Below are positions 56,060-64,000 of a stretch of 64,000 nt of DNA, piece after piece. The stretch's first letter is position 1. Every line of letters begins with the position of its first letter. The notes under the pieces were generated by a model, which saw only the letters and a list, made by a program, of their open reading frames with translations, had not been told where the DNA came from and searched no databases. The position numbers and the translations under genes are program-made. Source of the stretch: Lamellibrachia columna (taxonomy: Eukaryota; Annelida; Polychaeta; Sabellida; Siboglinidae); assembly GCA_963662155.1 (NCBI GenBank), contig OY759273.1, positions 32,180,536-32,244,535 of the forward strand, given 5' to 3'.

Positions 56060-56843
56060 CTTGGCAAGTGAGGATGTTCTACATCTTCGAAAAAATAATA
56101 AAAAGATGGCAACATCAAGGGAGGAACCATCCTCCTGCCAGAGAAATTTCAGTTCCACTGGCATCTGAGGAGGCAGTGCAGGCCCTGGAACAAGACCTGG
56201 CAGACAATTTGTTCTTATTTTGTATTCTGTTAATTTCTTATGTTCCATTCCTTTTTATTGGCAGTCATTGGGGGAGAGATCCTAAAAGCTGTGACAACTC
56301 GCGTCATGAAGACCGTCTTCAGCCAGCAATTGGCACTGAAATATTGCTGGACTGGAAATGCCAGGGGGAGAGGGCACTTCAGCCACAGAAACTTAGAGAA
56401 GTGATTTTCAGTAAGTTATAATTTCATTCATAGACAGTTTATGTCCACATGTTTGTTTAACTTGCATTGCTTTGACTTCCTCTAATCTTTGTTTATACTG
56501 ATGAGAATCATGAATGTCACGAGCAGTCACATTTGTGACCATCACGTGGTGTAGCCAGGGCTGGATCACCAGGCCCTCTCTTTCAGCCATCACCTAGTTT
56601 TTCAGCTGGGTCTACCTTTCCAAAATCATGGCTATGCCTCTGCATCAGAAGACAACTTTCTCTGCCCTTATGTCTCACCATGCTGTCAATATCAAGCAAC
56701 CTGCATAAAGTTTACTAAATGTTAATATTGTAACTTCTTTGAAGAAACTAAATTTTTATGTTTATATTTCAGATACTGTCCAAAACAATGAGGTGGCAAA
56801 AAATGGTACAAACCATGAAATAAAGCGAGTCATCCAGGAATAG
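56060..56843 (+). pseudogene. DUF4806 domain exons (C-terminal), with lesions
   Basis: Exons 56060-~56210, 56265-56410 and 56773-56843 have TTTCTAG, TTGGCAG and TTTCAG acceptors and a TTTTCA|GTAAGT donor between the last two. The text reads VPLASEEAVQALEQDLADN, then IGGEILKAVTTRVMKTVFSQ with QLALKYCWTGNA, then shifted QPQKLREVIF, joined in phase to NTVQNNEVAKNGTNHEIKRV and IQE. This order matches DUF4806, a domain of unknown function in metazoan proteins. Lesions are one frame shift after WTGNA, also present in the partial copy at 54682-54754, and TAG where family members have Trp after IQE. In-frame text (TASDRDGDRKRQM) continues beyond. Expressed protein is unlikely. Confidence 0.65.
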
Positions 56844-57646
56844 TTTTAAACTGCCTCTGATCGGGATGGTGATAGGAAGCGCCAAATGGACCGACCACAG
56901 GTGCAGCACGATATGGCAGGAATAAAGTGAAGTGAATGTATTTGAATACATTCATTTAGGCACAAGTAAGAGATGACGCTTATTTATTAAGAATAAATTA
57001 CACAAATCTATATATACAAATACACATATCAACCTCAAAACATGTGATAAAATGTTAACAATATATGTATAAGAAGATAATATGCTTGTATTGAAAGTAA
57101 TGGTATGGTGTTGTTGCATTGATCAGGGTGACTCGCTATGTTTGTTTAGAGATTGGTATATATGGAGATTTGTTTAATTTATTATGCGTTAATACTTTAT
57201 CATTATCTCTTACTTGTAGCTGAATGTAATAATCAAATAAATTCTCTGACACGATGACGTCATGAGAGCCACCCTTAAAGAAATTAAATTTATATACATA
57301 TTAGAAAACTGTACTTTCAGTGTGAAAAGAATTTTGAAATTGAGTCCTTCCAGTGTGAAAAAGTTAAAAAAACAAACTTCTAAGCATTGTTTATTTACAA
57401 GAGAATCTTGAAAAATCATAGTTAAGTTATATTCATAAATAAACATTTGAACAATTAATTTACAGTTTCAGTTTGAATGTGCACATGCATATTTATAGCC
57501 ATGTCTAATTAGGAATGTTGCACAGTACATTGAAATTATCTAGGTCTTTTGTACATACTGAAGTCTTTTAAGAGAGTGAGTGTGGATTTTGCCTGTGATT
57601 GGATTAGGGGTATTATTGAATACTCAAGTGATGGTATTGGTAACAT
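56844..57646. other. AT-rich non-coding, nothing recognised
   Basis: Possible 3' flank of the DUF4806-type gene. No further domain seen. Confidence 0.4.
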
Positions 57647-58494
57647 ACATGTTAAGTCTCCTGCATTCGCCAGGAGACTCCTGGAAATCCACCAAATCTC
57701 CTGATCTCCCGGAAAGGAGAACCGATCTCCTGGATTTTCAGTGAAACCAAAACAAATTTTTTTTCTATGTTATTTTCCGAACTCGGCCTAATTGGGTTTT
57801 ATTTCTGGCTGACTCGAGTATGTTTTTCTGAGTCAACACTGACTCTCGGTCACAGCTCAGCAACGACACTCTGCGTGCGCTGCTGTCATGCAAAATCAAC
57901 ACAGATGATCCTTGCTATTCCTTTGTGCCAGAGAAGGATCTTCTCAAGTCGGCCAAGGTTGCGACATGGGATTATGTGAAGGTTCACCAGTAAATGTGTA
58001 GGCTTGTGTCTGTTGTGCATGCTCTGTGAGATCGACATGGACGTTATTATTTCTGGTAGGTTTGTGATATATGTGTGGGGGTCTTCATCAATTATAGGCG
58101 TGTGCCTGTCATGCTTGGTAAAGTCACCCTGCATGCTCTATGTGAGATCGACATAGGCATTGTTCTTCTGTGCCAGGTGTCTAGAGCTCATGAGTTATTT
58201 GTGAATATAATGTGCTTTTGTATCATATATGAACTGTTGGTGATTGGTGATAATAAAACATGGTTGGTACTGTCATGGAAAGTATTCTTTTTGTAATATT
58301 TTGTTCTCTTAGACCCTCCGATTTACATACAAGTCCCTGATTTTCCGAGACTACCCGATTTACGTATAAATCCCCGATTTTCTGAGACCCTCCGATTTAC
58401 GTATAAATCCCCGTTTTTCCGAGACCCTCCGATTTACGTCTAAATCTCCTGGATTGGCATTTCTGAAACTTAACATGTATGTTGTAATGCTTTT
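57647..58494. mobile_element. ~0.85-kb TIR-flanked element with possible hAT-like C-terminal scrap
   Basis: The ends ACATACATGTTAAGT (57647-) and, inverted, CTTAACATGTATGT (to 58494) match over ~14 bp. Inside, on the plus strand, a frame gives LSNDTLRALLSCKINTDDPC and YSFVPEKDLLKSAKVATWDY. Its layout resembles the C-termini of hAT-derived proteins; this is a low-confidence resemblance. Right of it lies a 36-bp array. Confidence 0.4.
58312..58450. repeat. short tandem array, ~36-bp unit (~4 copies)
   Basis: Unit of GAGACCCTCCGATTTACGTA then TAAATCCCCGATTTTC. Related CTCC-rich text (CTCCTGGA, CTCCCGGA) lies at the left end of the same element, 57658-57735. Confidence 0.85.
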
Positions 58495-59400
58495 ATTTTC
58501 CTGTTTAATGTTTGTACTTTCAGTGTGGATATTTTATAGGTATTCAGGAAGGTTTCTGTTGATAGCAGTTTGACACTTTTTAGCAATGGATAAGTGTGTG
58601 CTTTATATACTGACTGTTCCTGTAATCCTCTTTGTAGTTTTGCTATTATTTATACTAGTTACAATAATTTATATGGGGAAGGATTAGTGACTTAATGTTA
58701 ATAGTTTTAATAAAATACATTGTGAAAGGTACCTTATTAAAACTATACAACTCATATTGATTAATAAATTTAAAATGCCTTTTATGCAAAATAACAACAC
58801 AAGTCCAGTGTTGATTGAAATAGGCCAAATAATGACATTTAATGTATTAATGAACTGGAAATTAGGCATGCATACATCATCAAACCAGATACATCACATA
58901 ATCACAGCAAGCATGCCGGTCCCCAAAAGGTGTTTACACATAATTATTAAATTATGCCTAGCAGCTACCTGCTATCAGTACCATCTATGCCACTACTGAC
59001 TGTTATTTACAGTTCACATGGTATCGGGGGGGGGGTCACTCCGCCCATTGTCTACAACTTACAAGTTCCATAGTAGGGACGTAATGACAAAGTGGATTAA
59101 CCATGCACATACATGTACAAACAGAAAGGCTGGGGTACTCAATCCCCCAGCCAAACATGATAAATGAAAAAAGTGGGCTAACCACCCAAACATTCGTGAA
59201 CAATTCATACTGAAAATTATGGTAACACAACACACAATGTATAAAGGTGTTACATATCTATACATTAGTCAACCAACAACTACAACACATCACACTGAGA
59301 GGTAGGGCCAAACAGCCACACAAAATGTACTCATAAAAAGTTTTAAACGGAGCGGAAACGAACGTTGCTCACAGTGGAATACAGAAATGGCAACTGGATT
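58495..59400. other. non-coding, nothing recognised
   Basis: A GGCTGGGG / CCCCAGCC fold-back lies near 59130-59155 and a G-run near 59026. No coding signal. Confidence 0.4.
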
Positions 59401-59407
59401 TGAAATA

Positions 59408-59659
59408 TCACTCGTCCAGCACAAAGCCACTGCCACGACTTATATATGTTACAGTCAATCTGCGTAATCGGTCATTTCGAATTTCAAATAAATAGATTCC
59501 AAAATGAAATTCCGATAACGTGCGTATGGTTCCGTAATAAATTGTAATTACTAATAATATCATCGTTAGAACAAACACCAGTCGACTTCTAGACGATAAT
59601 TCGTTTAGCACGTGATTTAAACAGCGACATCTACCTAACTGAATACATAACGCATACAT
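59408..59659 (-). CDS. candidate type II membrane protein N-terminus (83 codons)
   Basis: From ATG at 59659 the frame encodes MYALCIQLGRCRCLNHVLNE, then LSSRSR, a ~19-residue hydrophobic segment LVFVLTMILLVITIYYGTI, and a polar stretch with FEIRNDRLRRLTVTYISRGS, ending in TGA. A short basic cytosolic tail, one membrane anchor and a lumenal stem is the layout of Golgi type II enzymes (glycosyl- and sulfotransferases), often split so that exon 1 holds the anchor. No catalytic domain is present here and no convincing donor was found, so family and reality are uncertain. The open frame extends upstream to 59989 through a Pro-rich tract that is probably not translated. Confidence 0.35.
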   Translation of the reverse strand: MYALCIQLGRCRCLNHVLNELSSRSRLVFVLTMILLVITIYYGTIRTLSEFHFGIYLFEIRNDRLRRLTVTYISRGSGFVLDE

Positions 59660-60070
59660 GGTGTTGCTGTGATCCGCTAGAGGAGGGGTGGGGCGCTTTA
59701 GGGAACAGGTGCGCGTTAGGGACTTTCCCCTATATGGATAGGAGGCCGGCGTCTGTTGGCTGTGCTTTTTGATTGGTAATATACGCCGTATCTGATGTCC
59801 CACACCACGTACTGGCGGGGGGAGGATGGGTGGGGGTGAGGGTGGGGGTGGGGGAGGAGGGTGGGGTGAGGGTGGGTGTGGGCGGGGGGAGGAGGGGTGG
59901 GGGTCTAAACCAATACTAAGCACTAGACGGTTTTTATTTTGAGAACTTGTGCGACGACTCCTTACATATCTACGTGAAGAGACGGTCACAATGATGTCCG
60001 ATAGTTTTATGTAGTCGATAGCAAAGTAGTAGCGTCTGTTGAGTGAAAGTTTCGTATTTTCGTGCCATAG
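59660..60070. other. G/C-skewed tract upstream of the candidate membrane-protein exon
   Basis: 59815-59905 is almost pure G/T-rich (GGGGTGGGGG-type) on the plus strand and may form G-quadruplexes. It lies 150-250 bp upstream of the minus-strand ATG at 59659, where a promoter would be expected. Confidence 0.4.
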
Positions 60071-60074
60071 GAAT

Positions 60075-61172
60075 GATGTCAGCGTCCCTAACCATGGTGT
60101 ATACCTGTGTTATACACAAATACTAACAAACTGGTGTCAGTGTCCCTAGCCATGCTGTACACCTGTGTTATACACAAACAGTGATTACTGATGTCAGTGT
60201 CCCTAGCCATGCTGTACACCTGTGTTATACACAAACACCGACAAACTGATGTCAGCGTCCCTAGTCATGCTGTACACATGTGTTATACACAAACACCGAC
60301 AGACTGATGTCAGTGTCCCTAGCCATGCTGTGCACCTGTGTTATACACAAACACCGACAGACTGATGTCAGTGTCCCTAGTCATGCTGTACACCTGTGTT
60401 ATACACAAACACTGACAGACTGGTGTCAGTGTCCCTAGCCATGCTGTGCACCTGTGTTATACACAAACACCGACAGACTGATGTCAGTGTCCCTAGTCAT
60501 GCTGTACACCTGTGTTATACACAAACACTGACAGACTGGTGTCAGTGTCCCTAGCCATGCTGTGCACCTGTGTTATACACAAACACCGACAGACTGATGT
60601 CAGTGTCCCTAGTCATGCTGTACACCTGTGTTATACACAAACACTGACAGACTGATGTCAGTGTCCCTAGTCATGCTGTGCACCTGTGTTATACACAAAC
60701 ACTGACAGACTGATGTCAGCGTCCCTAGTCATGCTGTGCACCTGTGTTATACACAAACACTGACAGACTGGTGTCAGTGTCCCTAGTCATGCTGTGCACC
60801 TGTGTTATACACAAACACTGACAGACTGATGTCAGCGTCCCTAGTCATGCTGTGCACCTGTGTTATACACAAACACTGACAGACTGGTGTCAGTGTCCCT
60901 AGTCATGCTGTGCACCTGTGTTATACACAAACACTGACAGACTGGTGTCAGTGTCCCTAGTCATGCTGTGCACCTGTGTTATACACAAACACTGACAGAC
61001 TGATGTCAGTGTCCCTAGTCATGCTGTACACCTGTGTTATACACAAACACTGACAGACTGGTGTCAATGTCCCTAGTCATGCTGTGCACCTGTGTTATAC
61101 ACAAACACTGACAGACTGATGTCAATGTCCCTAGTCATGCTGTACACCTGTGTTATACACAAACACTGACAG
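60075..61172. repeat. minisatellite, 58-bp unit (~19 copies)
   Basis: Unit of ACTGATGTCAGTGTCCCTAG, TCATGCTGTACACCTGTGTT and ATACACAAACACTGACAG. GATGTCA/GGTGTCA and TGTACA/TGTGCA variants partly alternate, giving two-unit blocks of ~116 bp (for example 60361-60590). Confidence 0.95.
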
Positions 61173-61394
61173 ACTGGCATGTTCCAGTTGAAGAAACAAT
61201 CATAATACAAACATATTAAGTACTTCAAAATCATTTACTTTAAATGCACACGTAGAACAGCATTACGTAAAATACGGTTATCCTTGTAATATTTTGTCAT
61301 TCGTCATAAGTAAATTGTACCTGTTCCGAATTAAGAGAAATCAGTGATGCCGTCGTAATAACGATATATATCTTGTTTCATACAATTGTCAACA

Positions 61395-62135
61395 GTGCCC
61401 ACACCTGTTCGACGTCAACGAGCCAATATCCCGTCAGTCACAACAATGTCGCATCAACACCTGCCAACGTCAAACACGATTTAGCAGGGTAAACACCCGT
61501 CAACGCCAAACACACAGTCAGGGGTCAATACACATGATCTAGTGGGGTCAGTACCCGTCAACGTCAAACACGATTTAGGGAATCGACATCGGTCAACGTC
61601 AAACACCCGATTTAGAGTAAACACCCACCAACGTCAAACACGTAGTTTGGGGGGGTCAACACTCGTCACCGTCAGAAACACCCATTCTATAAGTCAATCC
61701 CCGCTAACGTCACACACATGGTCTATTGGGAGTCATTACCCGTCAACTTCAAACACTCGGCCTATGAGTCAACACCCGTCAACTTCAAACACTCGGTCTA
61801 TGAGTCAACACCCGTCAACTTCAATCACCCGGTCTGTGAGTCAACACTAATATTGTGGGAAATCCGACTACGCCACCGCTCGAAAACTATGGACAGTGGT
61901 GGATATGATTATTCATTCTACGTTACCTCCATTCAATTAATTATATAAACGAGTACCTGGCTATAGACACGACAACGTCAAACACCCGGTTTATGACTCA
62001 ACACCCGTCAACGTCAAACACTCGGTCGATGAGTCAACACCCGTCAACGTCAAACAACCGGTCTATGAGTCAACGCCCGTCAACGTGAAATACCCGGTCT
62101 ATGAGTCACCACCCGTCAACGTCAAACACTCGGGC
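61395..62135. repeat. degenerate 36-bp array, interrupted by a SINE piece
   Basis: Unit of TCAACACCCGTCAACGTCAA then ACACCCGGTCTATGAG. The array is interrupted at about 61850-61975 by SINE-related sequence and then resumes. Confidence 0.85.
61885..61970 (+). mobile_element. SINE body fragment
   Basis: GGACAGTGGTGGATATGATT through ACGAGTACCTGGCTATAGAC, present inverted at 62795-62910 and in part at 22258-22295. Inserted in the 36-bp array. Confidence 0.6.
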
Positions 62136-62533
62136 CTTGTTCCCGGGGTTCATTGCTCGTTCGTTTCCGATAGAATCAGTTGACAGAAACGACTAAGTGT
62201 TGCAAGTGGTGCCACCTAACGGGAATTAATTACGTCTAATCTAGACCGGCTGCATTGTATTATAGAGACAGATCACGTGGCTATCTGTACTAAATGGGCT
62301 AATCGGTCTTGATATAAAGACATTAGAGAACTCAATGGTGCTTAGTGTCAAGGCATCAGGCGCTCAAGGTCGGTCGCATAATACAGTGAATACGGCACAC
62401 CACGTGCACCACGAGCACCACGTACACCACTTACACCACGTGTACCATGTGTGCCACGTGCATGTAGAATATCGTGTATCATTTATTGCAAAAAGATCAT
62501 CGTAGAACGTTGTGTCTGGTCGTTCTCACAGTG
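62136..62533. other. non-coding with a short CACCACGTG repeat
   Basis: 62395-62465 holds about seven degenerate 9-10-bp units of CACCACGTG(C/T)A, rich in CACGTG E-box-like hexamers. No gene recognised. Confidence 0.4.
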
Positions 62534-62746
62534 TCACTCAAGTCCTGCGCTAGCCGTAGACATGGACAATATTTCCGGGTGTCTAACAGAACCATCGTCC
62601 AGCCTTCTTGTGGTTTCCTCCGGCCGGGCATTTGTGCTAAACAATAACGATTTGTACGCCTCCTGGCGGACCGATCTGGTCATTCCCGCTGTGTCTTTGA
62701 TCACATCTCTTAACTGTGAATAAAAGGTGAAGGTACGTTCTGACAT
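62534..62746 (-). CDS. small ORF, possible exon, unrecognised
   Basis: ATG at 62746 opens 70 codons beginning MSERTFTFYSQLRDVIKDTA, with TRSVRQEAYKSLLFSTNARP following, ending in TGA. Composition looks protein-like, with charged and polar residues and no repeats, but no domain, signal peptide or clear donor is visible. An overlapping plus-strand frame of 90 codons exists; neither can be preferred by conservation here. Confidence 0.2.
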   Translation of the reverse strand: MSERTFTFYSQLRDVIKDTAGMTRSVRQEAYKSLLFSTNARPEETTRRLDDGSVRHPEILSMSTASAGLE

Positions 62747-62794
62747 AGCGCGGGATCCAAGCTCACATAGCTCTACACTTTAACCCCTGGCAGA

Positions 62795-62950
62795 GCTGAT
62801 CATATCCACCACTGTCCGTAGCCATGTACTCGTGTATATAGCTAATTGAACGGAGGTAACGTAGAATGAATGATCATATCCATCACTGTCTGTAGCCAGG
62901 TACTCGATTTAGGGTCCGATGTTTTAACCACTACACCGCCGAATGACTAG
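62795..62950 (-). mobile_element. tRNA-derived SINE fragment, reverse strand
   Basis: Reverse-strand head GCGGTGTAGTGGTTAAAACA (near 62910-62932) resembles a tRNA-derived SINE start. It is followed by the GAGTACCTGGCTACAGACAG body, which occurs twice in tandem (~74-bp spacing). Confidence 0.55.
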
Positions 62951-64000
62951 GCATTACTTGTAGGACCACAACGTTATATCATTTGGAACTGGTGCACGTA
63001 ACTTACTACCTGCGCCCATGTCGATTGTTTTCGAGCGGTGGCGTGGTCGGATTTCCCACAATATTCGTGTTATTGCCACGTATAACCCTGAACACTGACG
63101 CGTCCATACACCCGGGAGAACATAGGCACACTTTCTGTCCCACCAAGGCGCACTTTCTGTCCCACCAAGGCATACAGAATTACAGACTAATATAAAAAGT
63201 GTTACACCAGATACTGCACAGTATTATATCACACAATTAATACATTGGTATGTGCTGACATCTAGTGGGCAATGTCAGGCATAAGGCGATTTCCAAGCAG
63301 ACACCAAGACGTCGTTTGAGGTGACCTGTACAATGTCCTCGCAAGGTCGATTGGCGACTAGTTTGACCGGACTTTAACAGGCCGAGCCACTGTTTATTAA
63401 CTACTTTGGTAACTATTGTAACTGTTCCAAGAATCGGTCTTTCGCGACAATACACACTCCGAAATAGAGACGCAGACAAGCGATATAGATTTTCTACAGA
63501 TAACGTTAATCCTCAGATGCATTGTCCAACACTCGCGGCGCTGTTGTTGTACATAATATTTCATTGTTAATATCTTTATCTTTGTGCTAATCCAAAACCG
63601 CGGTAATTAATGGCTGTAGTCGTTTGTCCAGTGTTTGATTTGAAGACGTGTCAACTGTTAGGTCCCTACAGTCTGACACAGTTAGCCGCCATCTTGTTCT
63701 TGCCATAATATATTCCCGTGTGAACGTAGAGCTTTGCTGAGAGATGATGGTGATGATGATGATGGTGATGATGAAAATGGTGATGATGATGATGGTGATG
63801 ATGATGATGGAGATGATGTTGATGGCGATGATGATGATGTGCAGACTCGCGAACATGACTACAAGTAGTCGACCTGCACAACCCGTGAATCCCGCGAGTG
63901 TGATAGGAGCGACGGTGCACTGAGATGTTTGTATGACTACATCCGGGCAACCTTGGGGCATACCACAGTGGTGTCCTGTCACCGATACAGAGGCTCTACA
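62951..64000. other. non-coding, nothing recognised apart from a microsatellite
   Basis: Includes a GCACACTTTCTGTCCCACCAAG-like direct repeat (two units) near 63127-63170. No coding signal supported. Confidence 0.4.
63744..63842. repeat. (GATGAT)n trinucleotide-type microsatellite
   Basis: GATGATGATGGTGATGATG repeats. The reverse-strand His-rich and Ile-rich frames are artefacts of it. Confidence 0.95.

Noticed and set aside
62405..62465. Regulatory cluster of CACGTG E-boxes
   Set aside because: The hexamers are a by-product of a degenerate 9-10-bp tandem repeat; no gene start nearby supports a regulatory role.
63587..63982. His-rich and Ile-rich minus-strand frames
   Set aside because: Translation of the GAT microsatellite.

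Overview
This window is animal (metazoan) nuclear DNA, most likely from a marine invertebrate. The reasons are split coding sequence with GT/AG introns, CR1-like non-LTR retrotransposons, hAT, EnSpm/CACTA, Ty3/gypsy, tyrosine-recombinase and pogo-like remnants, tRNA-derived SINEs and heavy minisatellite load. No species can be assigned by eye; a lophotrochozoan such as a mollusc would fit, but this is inference. There is no bacterial operon, CRISPR array, rRNA gene or convincing free-standing tRNA gene. No complete, recognised host gene is present.

Layout. 0-7.4 kb: short arrays (13, 34, 49, 18 and ~22-32 bp units), a tyrosine-recombinase fragment, three LINE scraps, a Ty3/gypsy integrase scrap and two near-perfect hairpins. 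7.5-12.95 kb: a 5.5-kb satellite of about 109 units of exactly 50 bp, running into a broken hAT-type transposase (13.0-13.8 kb). 14.3-19.1 kb: a pogo-like MITE, then a local duplication whose second copy carries a LINE (17.47-18.82 kb) that the first copy lacks. 19.8-23.4 kb: arrays of 83, 37 and 52 bp with a SINE between them, then (TA)n. 24.4-38.1 kb: a LINE graveyard in which elements are nested inside one another; two insertions still show target-site duplications. 38.3-40.2 kb: 16-bp and 23-bp arrays ending at half a hAT-type MITE.

44.2-56.9 kb: a degenerate EnSpm/CACTA transposase followed 140 bp later, on the same strand, by a multi-exon gene whose last exons encode a DUF4806-type domain. 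One of its introns holds a 33-bp array, a hAT MITE with a perfect 8-bp target-site duplication, exons of an unrecognised minus-strand gene, and a 2.5-kb element with ~195-bp terminal inverted repeats. 57.6-64 kb: another TIR-flanked element, a minus-strand ORF with an N-terminal membrane anchor, 58-bp and 36-bp arrays, SINE pieces and a GAT microsatellite.

Roughly a quarter of the window is tandem repeat, in more than twenty different families, and much of the rest is transposon debris. The most intact coding pieces are two LINE reverse transcriptases (28.3-29.3 kb and 30.1-31.4 kb) and a LINE endonuclease (34.7-36.0 kb). The best candidates for something less described are the transposase plus DUF4806 pairing, the long-TIR element at 50.9-53.4 kb, and the strictly length-homogeneous 50-bp satellite.
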